Positions 26,429-34,777 of a stretch of DNA of 64,000 bases are shown one piece after another (positions within the stretch are counted from its first letter, which is position 1; each line of letters starts with the position of its first letter). The DNA is taken from assembly GCA_951812805.1 (NCBI GenBank), contig CATOSZ010000003.1, positions 2,248,557-2,312,556 on the forward strand, given 5' to 3'. The translations under genes and the position numbers were made by a program. The notes beneath the pieces are model-generated. The model had not been told where the DNA came from. It was given only the letters and a program-made list of their open reading frames with translations, and did no database searches. Origin of the DNA: an uncultured Alphaproteobacteria bacterium. Its GTDB lineage: Bacteria > Pseudomonadota > Alphaproteobacteria > GCA-2731375.

Positions 26429-26795
26429 CTAGGCGACGGGACCATGTCCAGCTTTGGTTCCGCCGGCGGTGCGTTGAAGGCCGCCGCTGCTATCCAGGCA
26501 TTGGTCACGAATTCGGGCGACAATCCAGCCTTTCAAGTCCGCATCGGCATGCATTCCGGCGATGTTGTGCAGAGTGACGGAGATTTCTTCGGGTCCGTGG
26601 TCAATAAAGCCGCCCGGATCGCCGCCATCGCAGAGCCCGGTAGCATTCTGGTCTCCGATATCGTCCGCGGTATGGCCGGCGACATCGACGAACTTACGTT
26701 CACACACATGCCACCAGCCGAACTGCAAGGCATCCAGGGCAAACACCAAGCGTTCAAGCTTGAATTTGGCGATGCGGCGCCGTGCTGACGCTCGA

Positions 26796-26972
26796 CGGCG
26801 CGGGTTGGGGTCAGCGGCGCGGGTTGGGGTCAGGACTTGAATATTGAATTGGTGAAGATAACAGGGCGGCAGATGTTCATCTCTACCTCTGTCCCGAAAA
26901 TTATCGGGGTATGGGAAGAGGGCGCAAATTCAACATTCAAGTCCTGACCCCTTTCCAGCCGCTGACCCCATT
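26796..26972. repeat. Inverted-repeat element (MITE/REP-like) with a 19-bp perfect tandem duplication at its left end
   Basis: The block 26803-26853 pairs imperfectly with 26925-26972. Both arms contain GGGGTCAGGACTTGAAT followed by TTGAATT-like sequence, and an outer GGGGTCAGCGGC block also repeats in both arms. At the left end the 19-base unit CGGCGCGGGTTGGGGTCAG occurs twice in a row (26796-26814, 26815-26833). Between the arms are about 70 lower-GC bases with no convincing gene. Arms of this GGGGTCAGG(A/T)CTTGAA kind are, to my knowledge, often linked to REP-associated (Y1) transposases; that link is an inference. The element lies just after the cyclase 3' end. Confidence 0.7.
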
Positions 26973-27027
26973 CCACGCGAGGAGGGATGGATTCCGCCAC
27001 CGCGATGAACCGCGCGCCTCCCCCACC

Positions 27028-27870
27028 CTAGACGGGAATATCGCCCTGTACCGTCGTGCGATGCATATGCCGTGTATAGGTCGCGTCGTCGTAGGGCTGG
27101 GCGAAATGCATGGTGCAGCGGTTGTCCCAGAAGACGAGGTCGCCGAGGCGCCACTTGTGACGGTAGACGAAGGTCTCGGATTGGCAGTGGGCATAGAGCT
27201 CGTCCAGCAGGGCGGCGCTTTCGTCGGCCTCGAGCCCGATCACGTGCTTCAGGACCTTGCCGCCGAGATAGAGCGCCTTTCGCCCCGTCTCGGGGTGCGT
27301 GCGCACGAGCGGATGGTCGTGGCCCGGCAGACGGGCTTTCTGCGCCTCGCCCAGAGCGAAGGCCTTGTGGCCGTGGTCGTAGATATGCATGCCGCGCAGG
27401 CCGTTGAGCCGGTCCTTCGTGGCCGCCGGCAACGCCGCGTAGGCCGCCGACATGTCGCAGAACAGCGTGTCGCCACTGCCGTCCGAGGGGACCTCCAGCG
27501 CATAGAGGAGGGAGCCGAGGGCGGGCCTGCGCTCGTAGGACTGATCCGTATGCCAAAAGCGGCCGGCATCCGGCAGGCCGACGTATCTGCCGTCCTCGGT
27601 CTTGTTCGAAACCAACAGGATCTCGGGATGGCCGGCGAGGAGCTGGTCTTCCAGCACGTGGATCGCCAGCGGGCCGAAGCGGCGTGAGAAGGCGATCTGC
27701 TGGTCCGGCGTCAGCCTCTGATCTCGGATGACGATGACGCCGTGCGCGAGATGCGCCGCCTTGATCGTCGCGAACTGCGCGTCGTCGCTAGGATCGGCAA
27801 GGTCCGCGCCGACGATCTCCGCGAAAAACCCATGCGCGGTCAGTGGATTGATCGAGATTTCTCTTGCCAT
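27028..27870 (-). CDS. TauD/TfdA-family Fe(II)/2-oxoglutarate dioxygenase
   Basis: Dioxygenase of 280 aa, the usual TauD length. Iron ligands are in FWHTDQSYERRP (HxD) and DNRCTMHFAQPYDD (distal His); HMHRTTVQGD holds the 2-oxoglutarate-binding arginine. The start at 27870 is supported by GGGGAGG; a longer in-frame reading to 27975 is not. Sequence similarity to the TauD protein at 10796-11806 is limited to the motifs, so the two probably act on different substrates. It is divergent from an MFS permease gene (about 220 bases), a plausible transporter for its substrate. Confidence 0.92.
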   Translation of the reverse strand: MAREISINPLTAHGFFAEIVGADLADPSDDAQFATIKAAHLAHGVIVIRDQRLTPDQQIAFSRRFGPLAIHVLEDQLLAGHPEILLVSNKTEDGRYVGLPDAGRFWHTDQSYERRPALGSLLYALEVPSDGSGDTLFCDMSAAYAALPAATKDRLNGLRGMHIYDHGHKAFALGEAQKARLPGHDHPLVRTHPETGRKALYLGGKVLKHVIGLEADESAALLDELYAHCQSETFVYRHKWRLGDLVFWDNRCTMHFAQPYDDATYTRHMHRTTVQGDIPV

Positions 27871-28088
27871 CACGCGCCTCCCCGGACATTCGGCAGATAA
27901 CTCTTCGGCCGGCCCGGATGGTAGCCGCGCCGGGCTCGACTGGAAACCGCGAATGGTTGTCGACGTCTTCGACACCGATTCCGCACAAGGCTTCCGCCGG
28001 GGGCATTATGGATCTTCCCCGACATTGACAAGCCTTGCGGCGTAGGCGTCTCCTGGCTCGTGGTTTGGCAAGGCGGTCCCGTGGTCCC

Positions 28089-29390
28089 GTGAGTGTACGA
28101 TCGATGCCCTGGCAGGCGCGCCTGCCGTTCTATTTCGGCTGGGGCATCGTCGCTGTCGCCTTCGTCACCATGGCCATCAGCGTTACGGCGCGGACCGCGT
28201 TTTCGTTGCTGCTGGGGCCCCTCATCGACGAGTTCGGCTGGGATCGGGGGCTGGCGGCGGGGGCGTTTTCTTTCGGCTTTCTGGTCTCGGCCCTGCTGGG
28301 GCCGATCGTCGGTGGGATCATGGATCGCCACGGGCCGCGCGTCGTCATCCTGGCCGGCGTCGTCATGCTGGCCTCGGGTCTGTTCCTCAGCCCCGGCATC
28401 GAGACGCCGTGGCGGCTCTATCTGACGCTCGGCTTGCTGGTCGGTGCCGGGGCCAACCTGATGAGTTTCACCGCGCAGTCGCTCTATCTGCCGAACTGGT
28501 TCCAGCGCCGGCGCGGGCTCGCCATCGGCATCGCGTTTTCGGGCGTCGGCGTCGGCGCGCTGGTGCTGCTGCCCTGGCTGCAATCGATCATCGAGGCCGA
28601 GGGCTGGCGCGCGGCCTGCCGGGTCATGGGTTGGCTGGTGCTGCTCGTGCTGGGCCCGCTCAACCTCTTCGTGCGGCACAAGCCGGAGGATGTGGGGCTG
28701 GCACCGGACGGCGGCCCGGTCGACGCGGGCGGTGCGGGCGAGCGGGCGGCGGCACGGGTGGTCGACCCGGAATGGGCGGCGCGGGAGTGGACGTTGCGCC
28801 GGGCGCTGGCCACCCGGCGGTTCTGGTGGCTCGCGGCCGGATACTTCTGCGCGCTCTATGCCTGGTATGCGATCCTGGTGCACCAGACGAAGTACCTGGT
28901 CGAGGTCGGCTTCAGCCCGATCCTGGCGGCCTGGGCGCTCGGCATCGTCTCCGTCGCCGCCATTCCTGGCGGCATCGGGCTCGGCTGGTTGTCGGACCGG
29001 ATTGGGCGGGAATGGATCTGGACCGCGTCGTGTCTCGGCTTCGCGGTGTGCTTCGCCGCGCTGATCGCGCTCGCCCGCGAACCCTCGCTGGTGCTGCTGG
29101 CCGTCATGGTGGGCAGCCAGGGTTTCTTCGGCTACGCACTCACCTCGGTGATGGGGCCGATCGTCGCCGAGATCTACGAGGGCCCGCACTACGGCGCGAT
29201 CTTCGGCAGCGCCACCGTCGCGCTGATCGGCGGCGGCGCCGCGGGGCCCTGGATCACGGGCCTGGTGCACGACGCCACGGGCAGCTACGCGGGCGCGTTC
29301 TGGCTCGGCATGGGGCTGTCGCTGTTCTCCATCGCCGCCATCTGGATCGCGGCGCCGCGCAAGGTCCGCCGCGTGCCGGGCCGTCGTTAG
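28089..29390 (+). CDS. MFS transporter
   Basis: Major facilitator superfamily permease of about 433 aa with twelve predicted membrane segments. The loop 2-3 motif GGIMDRHGPRVV and its weaker repeat GWLSDRIGREWI in the second half are the classic MFS signature. The fold resembles the monocarboxylate/oxalate-formate group (PNWFQRRRGLAIGIAFSG). The start is uncertain: GTG 28089 has AAGGCGG upstream, while ATG 28104 lacks a clear ribosome site. It overlaps the convergent hydratase gene by 4 bases. With the TauD and hydratase genes it may handle an organic acid. Confidence 0.88.
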   Translation: MSVRSMPWQARLPFYFGWGIVAVAFVTMAISVTARTAFSLLLGPLIDEFGWDRGLAAGAFSFGFLVSALLGPIVGGIMDRHGPRVVILAGVVMLASGLFLSPGIETPWRLYLTLGLLVGAGANLMSFTAQSLYLPNWFQRRRGLAIGIAFSGVGVGALVLLPWLQSIIEAEGWRAACRVMGWLVLLVLGPLNLFVRHKPEDVGLAPDGGPVDAGGAGERAAARVVDPEWAAREWTLRRALATRRFWWLAAGYFCALYAWYAILVHQTKYLVEVGFSPILAAWALGIVSVAAIPGGIGLGWLSDRIGREWIWTASCLGFAVCFAALIALAREPSLVLLAVMVGSQGFFGYALTSVMGPIVAEIYEGPHYGAIFGSATVALIGGGAAGPWITGLVHDATGSYAGAFWLGMGLSLFSIAAIWIAAPRKVRRVPGRR

Positions 29391-30160
29391 GGCGTTACGG
29401 TCAGGGAGACCGATCCGAGCGTCGAGAAATCCGCGGCGATCCGCGCGCCGACCTCCGGGCGCAACAGCTTCGAGATGCCCCCCGACATGACGATCTCGCC
29501 CGCCTTCAGGCCGTGCCCTCGCACCGCCAGCTGGTTGGCGAGCCAGGCGAGCGCGTTCAGCGGATTGCCCATGATCTCGTGGCCATGGGTCGTGCTGACA
29601 ACCGTATCATCGCTGGTGAAGACGACCTCCTCCGCCGCCAGGGCGTCGGGATCGCCGAGCGGAACACCGTCGCCGAGGACGATGGCGCCGGCGAGCGCGC
29701 TGTTGGCGATGGCGTCGCCGACCGGCGGTGTGCTGGTGAAGAACAGGTCCGGCACCTCGATCGCCGGCAGCACCCGGTCGACGGCGCGGGCCGCATCGGC
29801 GGGGGTGACGCCAGGGCCGGCGAGATCGGCGCCCATCCGGAACGCCACCTCCGCCTCGACATGCAGGTTGATCATGCCGGCGGCGGAGACCTCGGCGCCG
29901 CTGTCGTAGACGGTCGGCCGGAGGAAGCCCCAGATCGGCTCCTCGATGCCGAACAGCTCCTGCCCCGCCGAGCCGGTCGCCGCCAGCTTCCAGCCGGCCG
30001 GAATTTCGCCGCGCCGGATCGTCTCGGCGCGCAGCGCGTCCTGGATGTCGTAGGCATGCGCCAGCGTGATTTCGCCCCCGGCCGACAGCAGGTCCGCCGC
30101 CTCGTTCGCCGCGCGCGCCGCGATCAGGCGCGCCACCGCGTCTTCGATTGCCATCACCAT
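29387..30160 (-). CDS. 2-keto-4-pentenoate hydratase / fumarylacetoacetase-fold protein (MhpD type)
   Basis: Hydratase-decarboxylase family protein (257 aa). The conserved parts are GWKLAATGSAGQELFGIEEP, the metal-binding LHVEAEVAFRMGADL (E-x-E) and VFTSDDTVVSTTHGHEIMGN, typical of enzymes that add water to 2-oxo-4-enoates in meta-cleavage of aromatics. No ring-cleavage dioxygenase is next to it, so its place in a pathway is open. GGGAGGG precedes the ATG at 30160. It converges with the MFS gene and is divergent from the first cyclase-TPR gene. Confidence 0.87.
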   Translation of the reverse strand: MVMAIEDAVARLIAARAANEAADLLSAGGEITLAHAYDIQDALRAETIRRGEIPAGWKLAATGSAGQELFGIEEPIWGFLRPTVYDSGAEVSAAGMINLHVEAEVAFRMGADLAGPGVTPADAARAVDRVLPAIEVPDLFFTSTPPVGDAIANSALAGAIVLGDGVPLGDPDALAAEEVVFTSDDTVVSTTHGHEIMGNPLNALAWLANQLAVRGHGLKAGEIVMSGGISKLLRPEVGARIAADFSTLGSVSLTVTP

Positions 30161-30257
30161 TTGCCGTCCCTCCCTCGCAGGCGAGAGACTAGCCTTGGAC
30201 GGCCGTCGCCGCCATGCCGTCTCGACTTTGCCCGGTCCGCGCCGCATATTCCAATTC

Positions 30258-32024
30258 ATGAACGAGCCCCGCATACGCCGCCGCCTGGCCGCCATTCTGG
30301 CCGCCGACGTCGTCGGCTATTCCGCCTTGATGGCGGCGGACGAGGCGGGAACGCATGCGTCGTTGAAGGGGCATCTGGCGGAACTGATCGAACCGCTGAC
30401 GGCGCGCCACGACGGCCGCATCGTCAAGCTGATGGGCGACGGAATCCTGGTGGAATTCGCCAGCGTCGTCGACGCGGTGGGCTGCGCCGTCGAGTTACAA
30501 GCCGGCATGGCGGCGCGTAACGCCGGTATCGACGAGGCCCCGGCCATCGTCTTCCGCATCGGCGTCAACCTCGGCGACGTCATCATCGACGGCGAGGACA
30601 TCCAGGGCGACGGTGTGAACGTCGCCGCCCGCCTGGAAGGCCTGGCGGAGCCCGGCGGCATCGCGCTATCCGGTGCGGCGGCGGAGCAGGTGCGCGGCAA
30701 GCTCGACGTCGAGATCGAAGAACTCGGCGCCAAGCGGCTCAAAGGGATCGACGCTCCGGTGGTGGTGCACCGAGTTCGCACTGCCCGGTCCGCGCCGGTA
30801 CCGGAGGCCACGACGGCGAAGCTGGCCGAGCGTCCCGCCCTCGCCGTGCTGCCGTTCGACAATCTCTCGGGCGATGGGGAGCAGGCCTTTCTCGCCGATG
30901 GCATGGCCGAGGACATCATCACGGGGCTGTCGCGCTTTCGCACCCTCTCGGTCATCGCGCGGAACTCGAGCTTCGCCTACAAGGGCCGTTCCCTCGATGT
31001 GCGCGAGGTGGCGCGCGAGCTCGGCGCGCGCTACGTGCTGGAAGGCAGTCTGCGGCGCGGGGGAAGTCGCATCCGGGTGACCGGCCAGTTGATCGACGCG
31101 GTGAGCGGCAACCACATCTGGGCCGAGCGTTACGACCGCGACCTCGACGATATCTTCGCGCTGCAGGACGAGGTCACCGGCGCCATCGTCTCGGCCATCG
31201 CGCCGGAGATCGGCCATGCCGAGATCGAGCGCGCGCGGCGCCAGCCACCGGAAAGCCTGGATGCCTGGAGCCTCTATCAACAGGGCCTTGCCAACTACTA
31301 TTCGAACGAAGTGGAGGACCTCCAGGCGGCGATCGAGCAGTTCGATCGGGTTTCGGACCTCGATCCGAACTTTGCGCCGGGCTTTGCCATGGCGGCGGAT
31401 GCGAGGGTGCGTCTCGCATTGCACTTCCCGAAGGACGGTGCGAGCGGGTTGGCCGCGGCGGAGAAGAAATCGCGCCGCGCGATCGAACTCGATGCCCGCG
31501 ATCCGAACAATCTTTGGGTCGGCGCTCGTGTATGCAGCGCGCTGGGACGGCACGAGGAGGCGGTCACGCTGGCGCGCGACGCGGTACCCCTCAATGATAA
31601 TCTGGCGATGGCGCATTACACGCTCGGCTTCGTGCTCACCCGCGCCGGTCTCTCGGACCAAGCCATAGGCCATCTCGAGCGCGCGCTCGAGCTCAGCCCC
31701 CGCGATCTGTTCTCGTCCGGGTTCGCGCTGCTCACCGCCACCGCGCTCATACAACTCGGCGAGTACGACAGGGCGATCGTGCATGCGCGGCGAAGCTGCC
31801 AACATGCGAAACCGCGCCGTGCCTCGTTCATGCTCCTGACGGCGGTACTGGTCCTGGCAAACCGCCCGGAAGAGGCCGGCCAGGCCCTCGAGCAGCTTCG
31901 CACCCGCTATCCCGAGTTTACCGTGGAACAGGCGAAAACGACACTGAGCTGGGTATTTCCGCGCAATCCCGACACCAACGAACGTATCGTCGCGGCCCTG
32001 GCCGAGGCCGGCTTGCCCGAATAG
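30258..32024 (+). CDS. Class III adenylate cyclase fused to TolB-N-like and TPR domains (tandem copy A)
   Basis: 588-aa three-part protein. Residues ~1-175 are a class III nucleotidyl cyclase domain (LAADVVGYSALMAADEAGT with metal Asp; HDGRIVKLMGDGILVEFASV with the second Asp; IGVNLGDVIIDGEDIQGDGV near the end). Residues ~195-335 contain ALAVLPFDNLSGDGEQAFLA and GARYVLEGSLRRGGSRIRV, the TolB-N/FlgO-like module found in many such cyclases. The last ~240 residues are TPR repeats. It probably makes cAMP in response to protein contacts. No membrane helix is seen. A close paralogue follows 44 bases later. Confidence 0.9.
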   Translation: MNEPRIRRRLAAILAADVVGYSALMAADEAGTHASLKGHLAELIEPLTARHDGRIVKLMGDGILVEFASVVDAVGCAVELQAGMAARNAGIDEAPAIVFRIGVNLGDVIIDGEDIQGDGVNVAARLEGLAEPGGIALSGAAAEQVRGKLDVEIEELGAKRLKGIDAPVVVHRVRTARSAPVPEATTAKLAERPALAVLPFDNLSGDGEQAFLADGMAEDIITGLSRFRTLSVIARNSSFAYKGRSLDVREVARELGARYVLEGSLRRGGSRIRVTGQLIDAVSGNHIWAERYDRDLDDIFALQDEVTGAIVSAIAPEIGHAEIERARRQPPESLDAWSLYQQGLANYYSNEVEDLQAAIEQFDRVSDLDPNFAPGFAMAADARVRLALHFPKDGASGLAAAEKKSRRAIELDARDPNNLWVGARVCSALGRHEEAVTLARDAVPLNDNLAMAHYTLGFVLTRAGLSDQAIGHLERALELSPRDLFSSGFALLTATALIQLGEYDRAIVHARRSCQHAKPRRASFMLLTAVLVLANRPEEAGQALEQLRTRYPEFTVEQAKTTLSWVFPRNPDTNERIVAALAEAGLPE

Positions 32025-32068
32025 CACCGCCTCGACTTCGCGCGGGGATCGACGCATGATCCGGGCCC

Positions 32069-33829
32069 ATGACCGAGCCCCGCATACGCCGCCGCCTGGC
32101 CGCCATACTGGCCGCCGACGTCGTCGGCTATTCCTCCCTGATGGCGGCGGACGAGGCGGCAACGCACGCGGCGCTGAAGGGGCATCTGGCGGAGCTGATC
32201 GAACCGCTGACGGCGCGCCACGACGGCCGCATCGTCAAGCTGATGGGCGACGGTATTCTGGCCGAGTTCGCCAGCGTCGTTGACGCGGTCGGCTGCGCCG
32301 TCGAGCTGCAAGCCGGTATGGCGAGGCGCAACGCCGGCATCGACGAAGGCCGACGTATCGTCTTCCGCATCGGCGTCAACCTCGGCGACGTCATCATCGA
32401 CGGTGAGGATATCCAAGGGGATGGCGTCAACGTCGCGGCTCGCCTGGAGGGAATAGCCGAGCCTGGCGGCATTGCGCTCTCGGGCGCGGCGGCGGAACAG
32501 GTGAAGGGTAAGCTCAATGTTGCCATCGAGGAGCTTGGACCCCAGCATCTGAAGGGGATCGAGGACCCGGTCGTCGTGCATCGGATCAGAGGCGGGACGC
32601 CCGCGCCGGCAACGCCCGGGCAATCGATGACGGAACGGCCGTCGATCGCAGTGCTGCCGTTCGACAATCTCTCGGGCGATGCGGAGCAGGCTTTTCTCGC
32701 CGACGGCATGGCCGAGGATATCCTGACCGGTCTTTCACGCTTTCGCTGGCTGACGGTCATCGCCCGCAATTCGAGCTTTTCCTATAAGGGTCAATCCGTC
32801 GATGTGCGCCAAGTATCGCGGGAACTGGGCGCCCGCTATGTGCTGGAGGGGAGCATCCGGCGTGGCGGCAACCGCATCAGGGTCACCGGGCAGTTGATCG
32901 ACGCGGAAGGTGGTGGCCACATCTGGGCGGAACGTTACGACCGCGACCTCGACGATATCTTCGCGCTGCAGGACGAGGTCACCGGCGCGATCGTCGCGGC
33001 GATCGCGCCCGAGATCGGGCATGCGGAGATCGAGCGCGCGCGCCGCCAACCGCCCGAAAGTCTCGACGCCTGGAGCCTCTATCAGCGCGGTCTCGTGGAT
33101 TATTACGCCTCCCGGTCCGAGACTCTGACGGTGGCGATCGCGGCCTTCGACGGCGTAACTGTCCTCGATCCCGGCTTCGCCCCCGGCTTTGCCATGTCTG
33201 CGGAAGCGCGCTTGCGACTTTCCGTGAACGATTACAGAACGGAACGCTCGGTCCTGGAGATGGCGGAGCAGAAGGCCCGCGCGGCCATCGACCTCGACCC
33301 CCGCGACCCCACCAATCTCTGGGTGAGCGCCCGAGTACAAAGTGTCCTGGGCCGGCACGACAGTGCCGTCTCCCTTGCCCGGGAGGCCGTCGACCTCAAC
33401 CCGAACCTGGCCATGGCGCACTATGCGCTCGGCTTCGTCCTCGGCCGTGCCGGTCGACCCGACGATGCGCTACCCCATCTCGACCGGGCCCTTGAACTCA
33501 GTCCCCGCGACCAGTTTTCAGCCGGGTTCGTCACGTTCACGGCGATGATGCATCTGCTTGCGGGCCGCTACGATCAGGCCTTGGAACTGGGCCAGCGGGC
33601 TTGCCGGCTGCCGAATGCTCGCCGGGGCGCGTTCATGTGCGCGGCCTGCGCGCTGGTACAGCTGGGCCGTCTCGACGAGGCGAAGACCGCCGTGGTCGAG
33701 CTACGGGCGCGATTCCCGGACGCTTCTCTCGGCCGCGCCCGAGGCAATATGGCCTTCAATTTTCCCCGCAACCCGGAGGCGGTCGAAGTCGCCCTTCAGG
33801 TGCTGGCCGAAGCCGGCATGCCGGAGTAG
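32069..33829 (+). CDS. Class III adenylate cyclase fused to TolB-N-like and TPR domains (tandem copy B)
   Basis: 586 aa, with the same architecture as the gene just upstream. The cyclase and TolB-N-like domains are nearly identical between the two, for example RIRRRLAAILAADVVGYS and the HDGRIVKLMGDGI motif. The TPR part (residues ~345-586) has diverged strongly. The catalytic aspartates are kept, so both copies look active. The pattern suggests a tandem duplication followed by change in the sensing/partner domain only. It probably shares a transcript with copy A, and its stop lies 10 bases from the convergent dehydrogenase gene. Confidence 0.9.
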   Translation: MTEPRIRRRLAAILAADVVGYSSLMAADEAATHAALKGHLAELIEPLTARHDGRIVKLMGDGILAEFASVVDAVGCAVELQAGMARRNAGIDEGRRIVFRIGVNLGDVIIDGEDIQGDGVNVAARLEGIAEPGGIALSGAAAEQVKGKLNVAIEELGPQHLKGIEDPVVVHRIRGGTPAPATPGQSMTERPSIAVLPFDNLSGDAEQAFLADGMAEDILTGLSRFRWLTVIARNSSFSYKGQSVDVRQVSRELGARYVLEGSIRRGGNRIRVTGQLIDAEGGGHIWAERYDRDLDDIFALQDEVTGAIVAAIAPEIGHAEIERARRQPPESLDAWSLYQRGLVDYYASRSETLTVAIAAFDGVTVLDPGFAPGFAMSAEARLRLSVNDYRTERSVLEMAEQKARAAIDLDPRDPTNLWVSARVQSVLGRHDSAVSLAREAVDLNPNLAMAHYALGFVLGRAGRPDDALPHLDRALELSPRDQFSAGFVTFTAMMHLLAGRYDQALELGQRACRLPNARRGAFMCAACALVQLGRLDEAKTAVVELRARFPDASLGRARGNMAFNFPRNPEAVEVALQVLAEAGMPE

Positions 33830-33839
33830 CGCTCCCGCA

Positions 33840-34718
33840 CTACGTCTCCAACGCGCGGCGCACCGTCAGGTAGATCCGGGTCCAGTCGTCGCGGCCGTGG
33901 CCCATGGCCTGGGCCGTGGCATAGGTCTGGCGGGCCAGCGCGCCGACGGCGGCGGGAACGCCCAGGCGGCCGGCGAACTCGAGCGCCAGGCCCATGTCCT
34001 TGTCGGCTAGGTCGACCATGAAACCCGGCTGGACGTTACCCTGGAGGACCTGGGCCGGATAGGTGGTCGACAGGTGGCCGCGCCCGGCCGTGGTGCCGTT
34101 CATCACCTCGCGAGCGACCTCGACATCGAGGCCGCTCGCCTCCGCCATCACCAACGCCTCGGCCGAGAGGACGTTCAGCGCCACCGACATGTAGTTGTTG
34201 ACGATCTTCATGCGCGCGCCCATGCCGACGTCGCCGCAATGAACCACCTGGTCGCCCATGCATTCCAGCACCGGCGTCGCCCGCGCGACGTCCGCCGCCG
34301 TGCCGCCGGCCATGATCAGCAGCTCGCCCGAGATCGCATGCGCCGAGGTGCGCCCGACCGGCGCGTCGACCATGGCGATGCCGCGCTCAGCCAGGCCTGC
34401 GGCGATTTCGTCGGTGTCCATCGGCAGGATCGTGCTCATGTCGATATAGAGGGCGCCGGCCTCGATGCCCGATGCGATGCCGTCCGCGCCGAACACAGCC
34501 GATTTCACATGCGCGCCGGCCGGCAGCATGGTGATGACCGCATCCGCGCCTTTGGCGGCGTCTGCGGGCGAGGCCGCCTGCACCGCGCCGTCGGCGACGA
34601 TGGCGCCCAGCGCCTGGCCGCTCAGGTCGAAGGCGCGGACCGTATTGCCGCCCTTCATCACGTTGCGCGCCATTGGCGCACCCATCACACCGACGCCGAC
34701 GAAGCCAACCGTTGCCAT
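33840..34718 (-). CDS. 3-hydroxyisobutyrate dehydrogenase-family NAD(P) oxidoreductase
   Basis: Beta-hydroxyacid dehydrogenase of about 292 aa. The N-terminal dinucleotide motif VGFVGVGVMGAPMARNV, the substrate-binding DAPVGRTSAHAISGELLIMAGG region and the catalytic lysine in GARMKIVNNYM are clear. Members reduce or oxidise 3-hydroxyisobutyrate, tartronate semialdehyde, 2-(hydroxymethyl)glutarate and relatives; this one cannot be assigned. The ATG at 34718 has GGGGAG at good distance, and a second in-frame ATG at 34724 is an alternative. It is probably the last gene of the long minus-strand transcript that includes panC. Confidence 0.9.
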   Translation of the reverse strand: MATVGFVGVGVMGAPMARNVMKGGNTVRAFDLSGQALGAIVADGAVQAASPADAAKGADAVITMLPAGAHVKSAVFGADGIASGIEAGALYIDMSTILPMDTDEIAAGLAERGIAMVDAPVGRTSAHAISGELLIMAGGTAADVARATPVLECMGDQVVHCGDVGMGARMKIVNNYMSVALNVLSAEALVMAEASGLDVEVAREVMNGTTAGRGHLSTTYPAQVLQGNVQPGFMVDLADKDMGLALEFAGRLGVPAAVGALARQTYATAQAMGHGRDDWTRIYLTVRRALET

Positions 34719-34777
34719 GACCATTTCTCCCCAGGTTTCGGCGGCATCCTAAAGGAACCGGAGCGTGGGGAAAGCGT

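Larger units (their letters stand above)
24227..26788 (+). pseudogene. Class III adenylate/guanylate cyclase with N-terminal SnoaL-like domain, interrupted by IS1182-type element
   Basis: Host gene split into 24227-24884 and 26433-26788. Reading across one CTAG copy restores the frame and the family motif GRVVKT-L-GDGTMSSF, so the intact protein would have been about 337 aa. The N-terminal ~140 residues look like an NTF2/SnoaL-type domain; the cyclase domain starts at ATIMFTDVANSTTLV, with the first metal aspartate there and the second in the GDG block. The C-terminal part has HSGDVVQSDGDFFGSVVNKA with the adenine/transition-state region. The insertion separates the catalytic aspartates, and the 5' fragment ends 35 bases into the IS at 24919, so activity is lost. 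Confidence 0.92.
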
